From Rotaria sordida (lineage: Eukaryota; Rotifera; Eurotatoria; Philodinida; Philodinidae), in the NCBI GenBank assembly GCA_905250125.1, contig CAJNOL010000006.1, positions 230,855 through 294,854 on the forward strand: 64,000 nucleotides of DNA, read 5' to 3'. Below, in pieces: positions 43,601 through 56,398 of the stretch; the stretch's first letter is position 1, and the number at the start of each line of letters is the position of its first letter. The translations under genes were made by a program, and so were the position numbers. The notes under the pieces were generated by a model. The model was given only the letters and a program-made list of their open reading frames with translations, made no database searches and was not told where the DNA came from.

Positions 43601-46600
43601 ATGACAAAAGTAAGTTATATTTTAAATTAACAAAATATAAGAAGAAAAACAAATTTTTTAAGGTTGCTACTGATACACTTAATTATGAACTAACAGAACG
43701 TGATTCACAACGTGTGACAGCATCACCAACTGCATCTAATAAAGTCGATCAGGTATTTAACAAACAGAAGATATAATTTAAAATAATTATTTCATTTAGA
43801 AATCAGTTGCTTATGATAATCCTGGATTTTTCGATCAACGACCATCGGCATCAAGTCTTGGAAATGGAACGATTATAACAACAAAATTAGAAATAAAAAA
43901 TGAGGAAGAAGATGAGGAGGATGATGACGAAGATAAGAATAATGCAGGATTTGAAAGATTATCAGGAGATGGACATAAACTCGGTTTATTTGTATTGAGT
44001 CTCCATGGATTTTTGGTTCGTATGATTCAAAAAGAAAAAGTAAGAAAACTATTGTTTTTGTAATGTTGTTTTCAAAAAGCAATGAGTCTGACTATTTATT
44101 GAATAACTTTTGATAGGAACTTCATAAAGATATGTGATTGTTACCACTCGAGAGAGAAGGTCCTAGGCTATCTACGTATGCCGAACATTGATCGGTCAAC
44201 AATTGACTAATCATGTGAATTCTTGATGAAAATTTGCAAAAAAGATATTCACAAGTAGTATCCTATTGGATTTTGATATGAAAGATAACCGCTCGAAAGA
44301 AAAAATTCTTCTCTTTCGATCTACACAAACTCTAACTTTCTAGCATATTTTATTCTAGAGTTACAAGAATTTTCTCAAAACCTCCGATTTTAGCATATTG
44401 ACCTTGAAATACTACAAAAGATCTCAAGACATCGAATAACTCATTATGCTGAGTCAATTGTTGATGTTTGTTTACAGTTTCAAAGTGAGCTAAGACCACT
44501 GTTTCAGTATTTTTGAAATTTCAAAAATTTCACCTATGCAGCATAAAAAGCTAGAAAAAGTGGTCTCGAGCAGTGGCAAATTTAGAGGTGGAGGAGACGG
44601 ATTGGGCGATCGCTCCCTTCCAAAAGACTTATCTCTATTTCTCGTAGCAGAAAAGATGTCCTTCCTTCTTTTCGTCATAAAAGTCGTAGATCTGCTACTC
44701 GTCTCGGATAGCTTTGAAATAGAAAACAAACATCACTATTCGACTCAGCATGATGAATTGCCCCTATCTTGAGTTCTTCTGCAGACTTCCAAGGTCAATT
44801 TTCTGAAATCGGAAACCTTGGAAAAACCATTGTAACTGTGGAACGGAGAATATTCTAGAAAGTTGAAGCTTGTATAGATCGAAAGAGAGCAGAATTTTTT
44901 CTATCGATTAGTCAAAATCCGATAGGCAGTGGCTTGAGTATATCATTTTTAAAAATCTTCACAGAGAACTCATCTAATTGGTTAACTGTTGACAAATAAG
45001 ATTTCAACATACCTAGATAGCCCAGAGTCTTCTCTCTTGAATGGTGAAAACTCCAGGTCTCTATGTTGTTCCTATCAAAAGTTATTTGAAAAATAATCAG
45101 ACCTATTGCTTTTTGAAAACAAGAATAATATTTATCTTTCTATAATTTTTCAATAGAAACTGGCAGTTTATGCAATAAAAATATTGCTTTTAATTGGTTT
45201 TATAATCTTTTTTGGTTTTGCTATGAGTGAAAAATATGGAACACCTGCTTTCCCTATACGTGGAAATGTTTTTTATGGCAATCAAGGTATTAATTTATAA
45301 ATTTTGAATTGTGATTGATATAAAATTTTTCGTTAGGTTTTGCTATGTTTCTTCTTGTTGCTGTTGCTGTTTTTATTATTGCATGGGAAACACTTCTTGG
45401 ACGTTCATTAGAACGTCTAATTAAATTTATTTCAAAATCAAATAGAAATAATCGAATATGGATTCAAATTGGTCGATTATTGAATAGATTTACGTGGTAA
45501 ATAATATTTTCTTTTTATTTAGATATAATTTGTTTTTCACATTCTTTTCTTTGATGAATAGGGTTTTACATCTTTTAGTTTTTTTTGGTGTTGCTCTTTA
45601 TGTTGGCTTAACAGTCAGTCGAGCAAGAAATTTAGTTTCACTTGTTGGTATTTTTACATTAATTTTACTTGGAACGCTTGGTATTTTAATTTTTAAATTA
45701 TAAAAAAAGAAAAGAAAAGAATTATGAATTTGATTTTTAATTTTTCATAGGTTCAAAATATCCTCATCGAGTAGGTAGGACAATTATTTTAATTGGAACA
45801 GAATATGAAGTATATTTTTAATTTTGATATCATGGCAAATTAGATTCCATGGCAAACTGTATTGTATTCATTTATTCTACAGTTCATATTGGCTGTTTTT
45901 GTCATTCGAGTTGAAGTTGGTTTTGAACTTTTTGATTTTCTTGGAGCAGAAGTAACAAAATTTATTAAGTAAAAAAAATCTTTTTCTTTTTTCTAAAAAA
46001 AAAAAGAATTCTTTGAATGAAATTATTTTTATTATTTAGTAATGCAGATGCTGGAGCAAGATTTGTTTTCGGAGATACTTATCAAGATCATTTTTATGTC
46101 TTTAAAGTAAACTTATTCACAATAAAAAATTGTTGATTTGATTAATTTTTCATTTCTTTTTTTTGTATTGAAGATTACTTCAATAATTATTTTTCTTGGA
46201 TCCGTGATAAATGTTCTGTATTATTATGGTGTTATGCAATTTGTTATAGGAAAAATTGCATGGCTTATGCAGAAATGTTTGAATACAACAGCAGCTGAAG
46301 TATCTATTCATAGTTTTCATATATATATATATACATTAGGGAGTAAAATTGGTGTTCAAGTTTTGACTTGACAATATTAGAATTCGACTAGAGATAAATA
46401 AAATCTGAATGGAATAAATATTTTTATTCAACAATATTTTTTCTCTATTTTCATGAATACTTTATAAAACCACTTTGCGCTTAGAATGACATTTGGTTGA
46501 ATAAAAAATTCCCATTTTTTTTTTACATGAATATTGTTTGTAGCACACCTATCTTTACAATTGCATGTGCGATCGATTGTTGAATCCAATTCAGATTTTT

Positions 46601-49600
46601 TCTTTTTATTAGATTGTAACACATACATTTATATTTATACTGCTTACCAAAATGATCGCTTTGACTAAAAATTTTCTCTTTTTTGTTTTTTCATTTCGCT
46701 GTACTTTTGGTAAAATATCTAACTGTCTGAATTTATCTCTAGTCGAATCCCAATTTTGTTTAGTGAAAAACTAGAGTTTCAATTTTGTTCCTAACACGTA
46801 TATGAGAGGAGCCAGTTTGATCGGATACTCCAATTCTTTTTCTTTTAATCGCGCAACTTCTAGAGTGTATGGATCTAAGCATGGTTGAGAGTATGAATGA
46901 AGAGACGGCCCATAGCGACATCCTATCCTACATTCATATCCTTACCCATAACGACTCCTATGCCTACACAAAGCATAAGATTAGGAGGGGGAAAGAGGAG
47001 AATTTTCTCCTTCTGAATTTTCATTTGCGCTCAACCTTTCTTTCAGAAAATTTTTATTGATTGCTATTTAGCGAATTTCTTGATTTTTGATAGCGTAAAT
47101 GTGCAAAATAGACAACTTCACTTTGAAGATTTCATGGAAAATCAGCTGTTTTTAATAAAAAGATTGTTTTTATTACAGTCGTCAAAGAGAAGACTTTCTT
47201 TGATTTATGGATGTGTTCTCCTTGACCGTCTTCCTCCTCCTGAATAACGTCAAACGATATCTCTGTGCCCACACACTCACATCCTGATTGTTAAGTCTTT
47301 TTCCTGCATAATTCATGTAGTCAATAAACATGAAAGTATATTTTACCTAAACATTTTATGAAAACATTTGATTATTTTGACTTCGAAGATATATAATCGA
47401 TGCAATATTATCAATGTTACAACTGGTAAGAAAACCATATGTTTATGAAATATTATAGAAGCTGTACTATTAGAAAAAAAAGAATTGGAGAATCTAGCCA
47501 CACTGACTACCTCGCATATATATATAGAGAGAAAAATTTAACATATATTTTTATAGTCAATGAATGCAGCTGCAAATATATTTGTTGGTATGAGTGAAGC
47601 ACCATTGCTTATTATGCCATTAGTACCGAAAATGACAACATCTGAACTTCATGCTGTATTAGTCGGCGGTTTCGCAACAATGGCAGGTTTGAAATTAACA
47701 TTCATATTTCTCTTCTTAGTTTTACTTAATTATATTAGGATCTGTCCTTGCTACATTTATACTTTTTGGTGTTCCGGCAAATCATTTAATTGCTGCTAGT
47801 GTTATGGCTGCACCAGGTGCACTTGGATTTGCGAAACTTTTATTACCCGAAACACATAAATCAAAAACATCATGGGATACCGTACAAAATGTGCCACTAA
47901 GGTATGTTTTATTTAGCATCCGATACCTCTATATAAATAAAAATCTACTGGGAAAAAAATCTGTTCTATTATTCAATCGATTTTTATTTTCCAAATCTAT
48001 TGATTTTTGCAGCGGGTAAATGTGGGTGTGGATAGGGTGTGGCGCTACAAACTCATGATTTTGTGGGCGTTTGCATGAGTGTGATTCATCTCTTCACATA
48101 CTTGTACGTCTTCGTTGTATGTCTGATCATATGTTGTTTTTCTATCATAATTACATTTTTTCCGACAATATTAAACATTGCTGATATGTTCAAAAATATT
48201 TCACTAAATCTAGGTGTTTCTTGTATGAAAAAATATTTTTTGATGATTTATATCTTTGTTTTCATTTACTTTTTTGTCCAACAACTTGTCATTATACTAT
48301 CTTTATGAAAAAAAAAATGAAGTATATAACTGAAACTAGAATGATACACTATAATAAGATTATAGAACTTAGTGGATTAAAAAAACAGAAACATCAGTCG
48401 ATCTGGTTTGTCCATCAAGGATCTGCAGGTCAGACCGGAAAAAAGTGACCTATTTACAAATCTGGTTCATAAGCATCTTCATTATTTGAAATAATACTAT
48501 ATAAAACTGCGTCGTTGTTACTATGGTGGTCGTTACTTGGAAGATGTGGGAGTCGCAAATGTGAAAAATGACTGAAAGTTTCCCCTGCAATACCCTATAC
48601 TTCATTTTTTCAGGTAGCAAAATACTGGATTACCGTTAAAAAATGTGTTTTTTTTTACAATGGTACTAATTTTTTAAAGAATGCCAAATTTCGTATGAAC
48701 AATATTTTGAAGGAAAAAAAACGCACCCCAATTTGACTAAAATACTCATAAAAAAAATTGCTCAATATACTACTTTCTAGAGAGTTGTTTCTTTTTTATT
48801 GATAGATATATGCATAGTTCTTCAGATGATCGAAATGAATTTTCTAATCAATCCTCAATGCTAGAAAAACTCTAAGTTTTCGAGAAAAACATGTCAAAGA
48901 TTTCCAGACTTTTGAACTTTCGATAATTCGAAAAATATAAAGAAAGTAAAAATTAATAAAACCATTTCTCCTCATCCGAAGTTGTGAGAAGTTCTCTTTC
49001 AAATGAAAATAGTCCGAGCACTGCAGCTTGAAATATATTCATAAACAATTGACCCTTGATTTGTGTCTTAGTCGCTGAAAATCTCCTGAATAGGGAGCTT
49101 GAATCTATTTTTTTTATTAATGTATTTTCATGAGCCAAACATCTATTCAAAGTGGTATCAATAACTCATGTAATCTGTTGAAGTTAGATTTTCGAGTGAG
49201 GAAAGGATCTTCACTTTTGGACTACTTCTAGTTCTCCACAAGGATACAATCGATCAGAATCAAATTTTTACTACAGCTAGACTGTCGAACATGATGGGAC
49301 CTATGTTTGGGGAAAAAATTTTAAAAATAGGTCTTCAGAGGTTTTTGAAGAATCTTGAAAAAAGCATCAGATCTGCTTTCTACACTCGTCTTACTTTGCG
49401 TTTTCGAGCTGAAATTTTGTTTTTGGAGATCTAGTGCAACATCTCAGAAATGTTCTTAAGCTTTTGGAAAAATACGGGAAGCACGAACTCAAAAACTATT
49501 TTTTCAACCAGTGCTTATCATATTTTTCTAATTTAAAAGCCGAGAGATGTATACCTTTGAGACTTTGACTCAGATATCTCTAGAAAAAATTTGAACTCGG

Positions 49601-50771
49601 TCTCATAAAGTAAGGCCGGGATCGTAAGCATCATCATTTTCGATAATCTAGCTATTGTAAAGATTTGAGTCCGATTAGTCGTACTCTCGTGGAGAATCAG
49701 AAGTAGTTCAAAAGAGGAGAGGTATCCTTAAAGAATCTGCTTGTTTATGAAGATACACAGATTCTAGTACTTTTTAATTTGAAATCTTGAAATTAAATTC
49801 AATTAAAATTATTCATTATTTGTATTTTTTTTTACTTTTTTTTGCTAAACTAGTGATCAACATAATGCAATTGATGCTTTAATGACTGGAGCTGGAAATG
49901 CATTAAAAATTTGTGGTTATCTAATTGCAAATTTAATAGCATTTATTAGTGTTCTCAATTTTCTTGATGTATCAATATCATGGTTATTTAATCTTGTACA
50001 TCATCCTGAAGTTAATTTTCAATATATACTTGGCTTAGTCTTTTATCCATTTGCACTTATAACTGGTATATCATTACGTGATTGTCTTATTGGATCAAAA
50101 TTAATCGGTATTAAAGTCAGCTTAAATGAAGTAACAATTTATATGTATAATTTTTTCAATATAGAAAGAATTTATTTTTCTATTTGATAGTTTATTGCTT
50201 ATCAAGAACTTGGTAAAATTCGTAAGTTACGTAATGAACTTATAGCAAATGATACATTTTCATTGTATTTAAATGGTACATTAACATTACCAAATGATAT
50301 TCAAATGTTATGGGATGTAAATATTTCATATATATACATATATATGAATATGTTGTAAAATAGAAAAATAAAGATTTTTTTATCATTTTAGGAAAGCTCA
50401 GTAATTATTTTAACTTATGCTTTATGTGGTAAGTCTTTTTTTATAATAGGTTTTTTTTTGTTTTCTTCGTTTATTATTTGAAATTATTGATAGGATTTGC
50501 TAATTTTGGTTCAATGGGTATTGCATTAGCAACACTTGGTGTATTTGCACCTACACGAAAACGTGCTTTACTTAAAATTGCACCACGTGCATTGATCGGT
50601 GGTAATATGGTCTCATTGATGACTGCATCAATTGCTGGTATAGATATGAAGATTGAATGAATTTTTTTTCAAAATTTTTTAATTTTTCGTTTCTTTTTTT
50701 TTTCAGGTCTACTTTATGATCCTCGAAATGCACAAGTAGTAACAAATCTTACGAATGCTACAATGATATGA
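43601..50771 (+). CDS. SLC28A3: Concentrative nucleoside transporter (SLC28/CNT)
   Basis: CNTs import nucleosides with Na+ or H+ across the plasma membrane. Seventeen exons give 675 residues (human CNT3 691): 43601-43609, 43663-43752, 43800-44039, 45157-45286, 45337-45496, 45562-45680, 45751-45770, 45844-45968, 46040-46106, 46174-46299, 47557-47686, 47739-47901, 49854-50130, 50191-50316, 50392-50428, 50494-50637 and 50707-50771. The N-terminus is cytosolic and acidic (about 75-85, [11 protein letters not shown]). The core matches CNT3: [61 protein letters not shown]. The substrate/Na+ loop, GQTESPLL in human CNT3, reads GMSEAPLL (373-380). The first coding exon is only 9 nt and exon 7 only 20 nt. 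Introns 3, 10 and 12 are 1.1-2 kb and carry repeats. Assignment to CNT3 rather than CNT1/2 is not firm. Confidence 0.92.
44140..45055. repeat. Large foldback element in SLC28 intron 3
   Basis: Arms of about 320 bp face each other: AGAGAGAAGGTCCTAGGCTA near the left end against the reverse of TAGCCCAGAGTCTTCTCTCT near the right end; TCTTCTCTTTCGATCTACAC against the reverse of ATAGATCGAAAGAGAGCAGA; ATTATGCTGAGTC against the reverse of GACTCAGCATGAT. The centre (44460-44735) has open frames on both strands that show no family features. Confidence 0.7.
48640..48745. repeat. Dispersed repeat in SLC28 intron 12, related to 35430-35530
   Basis: Shared in the same orientation: GTGTTTTTTTT, ATGGTACTAATTTTTTAAA, then ATTTCGTA and a GAACAA block followed by TTGAAG. 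Similarity is roughly 70-75% by eye over about 100 bp. The source element is not identified. Confidence 0.5.
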
Positions 50772-53731
50772 CATAAATTTTAAAAGAATTTTCTCATTAT
50801 TGATAGTTTTTCTTGTAAACAAACACGTTAATCAAATAAATTTTTTGTGCTTTGAAATATGAGATTTTTATTTTATTATTATGCAAAATCAAAAAAAATT
50901 TCTCAATAAATGAAATAATTCTTCTTCTGACATTTAAAATTATAAATAATTCGTTTATAAGATAACATTAAATATGTCTGCGTCTTTCGAATAAAATATT
51001 AATTGATCGGACAAACTCGTTTGTTTCATTCCATTTCATATTGAGTTTTCATAAGACAAAAATAAAAGACATATGAACACAATGGAAATCCTTGTTAATT
51101 AATCCATACATATTAAAACAACTAAGGAGAGGACATTCGCGAGTAGCTCGTTCCGTTCGTATGTATATATTTTATCTATATGTAATGTTAACTATGATAA
51201 GAAAAAATCTAAGACAGACCTTGTACATTTGTTGCTTGTTTCACAAGTTATAAAGTTTTTTCATTTTGCTATATCATGACGTATGCTAACACTAGAATTT
51301 ATTTCTTGCAAGGAAATATTCCCAAATGATCGGCTCCGTTTGCTTACATATTTTGCTCATATGTAATCGAGACCGAAATGAATGAGAAAATATCGATTCG
51401 GATTCACTTCATACCAAAAACCAAAGACAATTCCTTCATTGTCATAAGTAAAAATGTATCTACGTCTCACATAAAATTTCACTTAGATTTTCCTGTGCCT
51501 ATAGACTAAACCTATCAATTTACAGAAATTCACAAGGAAGAACTACAGTACAAAATAGAACTTGGATACTACATAAAGAAATGTTTTTCTTTATTAGTGA
51601 TCGGTCAATATAGTAGTTTCTAAATTTGCATAACTAATGCTAATATAATTTGAAGTCATTTGTCATCTCAATCAGTGAATCAGGATATATAGAAGAGTAA
51701 TAAATTATCAAATCTTCATTTATTTATAACTGTACTGTTGATCGTGTAATCGAAGCAACAAACATCCACCGTACCAATAATAGAATTCTATTCATACGTC
51801 AACTACAAGGATGCAAAACATCAACAATATAAGTAATAGTTAAACTAGTAGACTTTTCATGCACGGAAATCGATAAAGTTTGCAAAAGTACAAGATAGAG
51901 AGAATATGAATTGTTTACTGAAGCGAATTTTATTGCTCGTGTTTAAGAGTTAACGAAAAGATTGTTATTGAATCGAATAAAGGGAATTATATTCGACTCG
52001 ATTCGATTCAATTTTGATCTCTGATATTCAAGAGATATATTACAATCATGTAACCTCCAAAGGATTCTTGCTCATGTTTAGATTTGGCCAAGACAGCAAA
52101 TTTTTAGTAATCTACGATGCATAACTATCCGCACAAATGTCAAAATCTGCTGTACTTGAATGAAAAATGCTCGAAGCCGAACTTTTTCACTCAAGAATAA
52201 AGCAAATTATATACTTTATTGTCATATATTGGCTATGTATGTGTTTTAATGCTTTCTCATGAGATATACATTTTGAGTTGCTATGTTAGCTATGATTAGA
52301 AAAAGCTTAAGTTAAATGGATGTAATCGTTTCGAGTTTTTCAAGGATCTAATTACGTCGATATTAGCGTCAAGTGAAATTTTGTAAGTAATTGTTGTTCT
52401 GCCATTTATGAAATCAATACAATGTATTTGTCTAATATTTTATACATAGTCTTGTAAGATTTAAAAGTTCCATATTTTCGACTTCTTAAAAAAGTTTGTG
52501 TTATTATAAGTGTTTAAAACTTTCGTCAAAAACCGTGGAATCTATTGGTTTTGGTTTTAATGCTGATTGATAGCCACTCTAGATACACAGAAAAATACAA
52601 AAGAATTGATTTTTCGAAAATTTAAATTTTACAGTCTTCTTTTTTCAAGTTTGAACTCTCTATCTTCTCTTTTTCAGTGAATATAATTCAAATTAAAATA
52701 AGAAAATATTTACCTTAGTAATGAATCATTTTTAGTAGTTTTAAAAAATATTAAAATTTAATTCCTTAGCCTAGATCTTCAATTTTATTGTGAATATGCA
52801 CTTCAAACTATATACTTGGGGGAAAAGTTAGACTTTCAGTGCTTTCGGTTCGAACACAGCAGGTCTCAACATTTGTGTGAATACGTACGCCTCATAGGTT
52901 AGATTCCTCTTGCCAAAGTCTAATTTTCGAAAAAAAAAATGTATTTGAGAATTTATACCTGAAACGTGCTACACACGAATGCTACAATAAGACTATCTCA
53001 TGCATAAAGTTTCATCAGTTTTGGATGTCGCATCGCCAAGATATGGATTTCTCAATATATTCCTATATTACTCCGTACTAAAAGAAAAATGTAGATATAT
53101 TGAAAAATCCATATCTTTGGCAATTCGATATCCAAAACTGATGAAATTTTATACATGAGATATTCTAATCGTGACATTCATATGTACAAAGTTTCAGATC
53201 GAAATGTCTACAAATGATTTTTTTCGAAAATTGAACTCTGGCAAGAGGAGTCTACCAAAAAATTTGTTATCTTGAATAAATCTAAACATGAACAGGAAAC
53301 TTTCGAAGACTACACTACTTTAGTAATTTTCTTCAAATGGAGACAAACGGAGTGGATATGTTTCTTCATAAAAAAAAATGAACATATTCATTAAACATAG
53401 TTATTGACAATGAAGATACTTCGTTAGTAATTCTTCGACTTATTTAATATGTATTTCTATTTGAGTTTTTTCCAAAATAGAATTGTTTCTTATATTCATC
53501 TTTTCAGTCATTTGTCATTTAGTTTTATCTTAACTAGAAGCTGTTCTAGATGGTAAACTTAGACATATCTGTTTTTCGTTTAATAGTTTGATTTCATTAT
53601 TCAATATTAATGTTTATAGTCTGTTCACATACTTGTCAAATTTATTTCAAGTCGAATTAAGATTAACATGAGAAGGCAAAGAGATATTAAAGAACAAACA
53701 CACGCATGCATCCATACAATGCTTAAGCGAC
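50772..53731. other. Intergenic region between convergent SLC28 and STEAP genes
   Basis: About 3 kb between two gene 3' ends, so it should contain both polyadenylation sites; several AATAAA-type hexamers exist but are uninformative at this AT content. It contains the foldback element 52897-53256. No coding frame is supported. Confidence 0.55.
52897..53256. repeat. Foldback element, about 160-bp arms and 20-bp loop
   Basis: The left arm (GGTTAGATTCCTCTTGCC, TTTCATCAGTTTTGGATGTC, GATATGGATTTCTCAATATA) is mirrored by the right arm (TATTGAAAAATCCATATC, ATATCCAAAACTGATGAAAT, GGCAAGAGGAGTCTACC). A further outer match, CTCATGTTTAGATTT near 52071 and the reverse of AAATCTAAACATGAACAG near 53278, suggests the original element was longer and its left arm was split by later sequence (about 52110-52896). 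Confidence 0.7.
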
Positions 53732-55066
53732 TTATTTTGGTAGTCCTCCTCGACGAATTCGAAGAATTCGTCTATAAAAGCAAGGTAACCAAAATAAAAA
53801 TCTCATCAAAATCGTTATGACAGGAAAAAATACACAAAGAAATCCAACTGATTTAAGTGATTGTATTATTCCCGTTTCAATCCAACGAGGTGCAGCCATC
53901 GCAAATACATGTCCAATAGCACATAATAATGTAAATGTACCTAATCTTGATTGAACAAATCTCCATTCTCGCCAATTTAATAAATTAGCAAGTGCTGGAA
54001 TACTTGCTAATGCTAATAAAGACATTGAAAGTAATGTTAAAATACCCATTAATGATGCTAATTCACCTTTCCAAGTCATGACATTACTTTGAACAATTAT
54101 TTTTGTTTGATTTTTATTAGGTGGTAATGTAATTATAGTAGGATGAAACCATGTTGTATAATAAGCAGATGACATAAGAACTAAAGTAATAAGAACATGA
54201 AATAATGCAATAGCATATGTTAATAAACCAAGTTGTTTTCGACAAAGTAACCATGTATCAAGCCATCTAGGGAATCGTCGTTCTTTAGTTTTATATGCTA
54301 ATTGAAACATACATGCTAAATTTGATGGCATATAAACAAGAGCTAACAGTGTTATAGCACTTGTACATAAAATTTTATTTGTCATATGTAAAAATAATTG
54401 ATGCCATGATGTTGTTTTTGTACTTATAAATTTCATATAAACCGTATAACTTAACCAAATACATAAAACAATTAAAGTTATAATTATTGGTTTTCTCCAA
54501 AGAGGAAATAAAGAACGTGTATAATTTTCTAAATGTCGAGCAGTTCGAAGTGAACCACCATTATATGAATCAAAATTCATTTCTCGAGCAAGCATTATTA
54601 CTTTATCTCTTGCAAATGCATGATTACTAGCAACAGGAACACTTCGTGGTTCACCTGCTGTTGTGCTTTCCATAACGAATGATGATATTGTATTAAATGC
54701 TTTAACAACATATGCATTCGGTATAGCTATTTGAAGACGTTCAGCATTTGATAATCCATCTTCACGTGATCTATTATCTAATTGATTTGATATATCAATT
54801 AAAATTTTTTCATCAAATAATGTTGGATGATGTTCCAATGGTGAAATAAGAGTATTAGTATAATGTTCAGCATGAGTTGCAACAAATATAATAGATGAAC
54901 GAATAACACAATCAATAATTGAAGTTATTTCAAATTCGACATGATATCGAATATCTGGATTTCGACTTCCAATTAGAACAGTAAAACCTGAAAGAGTTAA
55001 ACGATGGGCAATAGCAAGACCCATATTTCCACAGCCGATTATTCCAACGCATTGATCGTGATTCAT
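53732..55066 (-). CDS. STEAP-family metalloreductase
   Basis: STEAP2-4 proteins pass electrons from NADPH through FAD and heme across the membrane to reduce Fe3+ and Cu2+. One uninterrupted exon encodes 444 residues from ATG 55066; an upstream in-frame extension to 55126 begins with GTG and has no family support. The N-terminal dinucleotide fold carries GIIGCGNMGLAIAHRL at 8-23, then LIGSRNP, ILIDISNQ and VVKAFNTIS. The membrane part begins near 193 with RFPRWLDTWLLCRKQLGLL and LNWREWRFVQSRLG as in human STEAP4. Heme-ligand histidines are His290 (IALFHVLITL) and His386 (CAIGHVFAM). All key elements are intact. It is closest to STEAP2/3/4, not to STEAP1, which lacks a functional NADPH-binding domain; the exact paralogue is undecided. 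Absence of introns is unusual here, where neighbouring genes have up to 19 exons. Confidence 0.93.
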   Translation of the reverse strand: MNHDQCVGIIGCGNMGLAIAHRLTLSGFTVLIGSRNPDIRYHVEFEITSIIDCVIRSSIIFVATHAEHYTNTLISPLEHHPTLFDEKILIDISNQLDNRSREDGLSNAERLQIAIPNAYVVKAFNTISSFVMESTTAGEPRSVPVASNHAFARDKVIMLAREMNFDSYNGGSLRTARHLENYTRSLFPLWRKPIIITLIVLCIWLSYTVYMKFISTKTTSWHQLFLHMTNKILCTSAITLLALVYMPSNLACMFQLAYKTKERRFPRWLDTWLLCRKQLGLLTYAIALFHVLITLVLMSSAYYTTWFHPTIITLPPNKNQTKIIVQSNVMTWKGELASLMGILTLLSMSLLALASIPALANLLNWREWRFVQSRLGTFTLLCAIGHVFAMAAPRWIETGIIQSLKSVGFLCVFFPVITILMRFLFWLPCFYRRILRIRRGGLPK

Positions 55067-55395
55067 TTTCACAAGAAAATATGAGTGCAAGTGATGTTTT
55101 TTGTCCTTCTTGCCTGTACAGCACACTACTAATACACAGATCTGTCAGTAGCTACTCAAGAGAAAATGATAAGGCCAAAAAAAAACAAGGAGAAAGAACT
55201 GAATATTTCGGTATTACCAAAAAAAAAACAGAAAGAAAAAGAAAGCAAAACATATTCATAGCAATAGGCAAAAAGAAAAGATAAGCAAAGGAAGCCTATT
55301 TAGACAAAAAAAAGATAGGAAATCATACCCAAATAATGCATTGGTTGACATATAACATGGCAGCAATGCAAAAATCAATAGATATAACTACGTAT

Positions 55396-56398
55396 ATAAC
55401 ATACGATGCAAAAGTAATGATACAAAATGTTGATCCATATTTCTCTTCGATAGAAAAGGACTGAAGCAAAATTTTTTTTACCAAAAGATAGAGCTTCTTC
55501 TGCTCTTCCAGATTGCATATAATTAATGGTTTCTACCATGTCTATAAATGAAACAACATGACAAAAAATAACTATACTTTCGAAAACATCTTACATTTTT
55601 TGTAAAATTTAGCAAAATGACACAGAATGTTGATTTCGTTGTTTTTTGCATAACTCTTCAACAAAGACGTTTCGAAAAGAAAATTTTATTACCAATCAAT
55701 AGGAAATTTTCTCCTCTTTCGGATAGTATGTAATTTGTTTTTTTTTTCACTCGTATTTCTCAATGCAATGAAACAAGAAAGCGAAAGAAACACTCGTGTG
55801 TTAATTCTGTAATTTTTGTATGAACATGTCAAAACACTATAGTAGACGACGATAATTTGGTGCATTTTATACTGATTAAAAACCCCTTGTAAGACAGCAG
55901 TTACTCACATGTTTACGAACTTTTTGAAGCTATCTTGTGGATCGGAGTTAACAATGATTAACTACCATCTGGAAGATTTCTTTGATAAGTTCATGAAAAA
56001 ACTCCCAATTCATTGTGAGTGTTTTCCTATTTTTCTTGTTTCATTTCATTGAGGAATGCGTGTGTAAAACAAATTTCGTACCATTCGCGAAAGAGAAGAA
56101 AATTTCCTATTGATTGGTAATAAAATTTTCTTTTCGAAACGTATTTATTGAAGAAATACTAAGGTCGACATTTTCTGCTACCTTTTTATAAAAAAAAGTC
56201 CAAAATGTTTTCGAAAGTATAGTTATTTTTTGTCATGTTGTTTCATTTATAGACATGGTAGAAACAATTAATTATATACAATCTGGAAGAGCAGAAGAAG
56301 CTCTATCTTTTGGTTAAAAAAGTTTTGTTTCAGTCCTCTTCTATCGAAGAGAAATATAGATCAACATTTTGTACCATTACTTTTGTATTGTATGTTAT
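55396..56398. repeat. 1-kb foldback element with arms over 400 bp
   Basis: The left arm (55396 to about 55812) is matched inverted by the right arm (about 55998-56398): GATAGAGCTTCTTCTGCTCT against AGAGCAGAAGAAGCTCTATC, GACAAAAAATAACTATACTT against AAGTATAGTTATTTTTTGTC, AAAATTTTATTACCAATCAA against TTGATTGGTAATAAAATTTT. Outer parts are about 90% or more identical by eye, so the insertion is fairly young. The 185-bp centre has no coding content. Confidence 0.8.

Noticed and set aside
45771..45830. Extending SLC28 exon 7 through GTAGGT to the next GT (adds about 14 residues)
   Set aside because: Joining at 45770 to 45844 reproduces the CNT3 spacing SKxPxR-x-x-W; the longer version inserts residues not found in the family.
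55067..55126. N-terminal extension of STEAP to 55126
   Set aside because: The upstream start is GTG, not ATG; STEAP similarity begins after ATG 55066.
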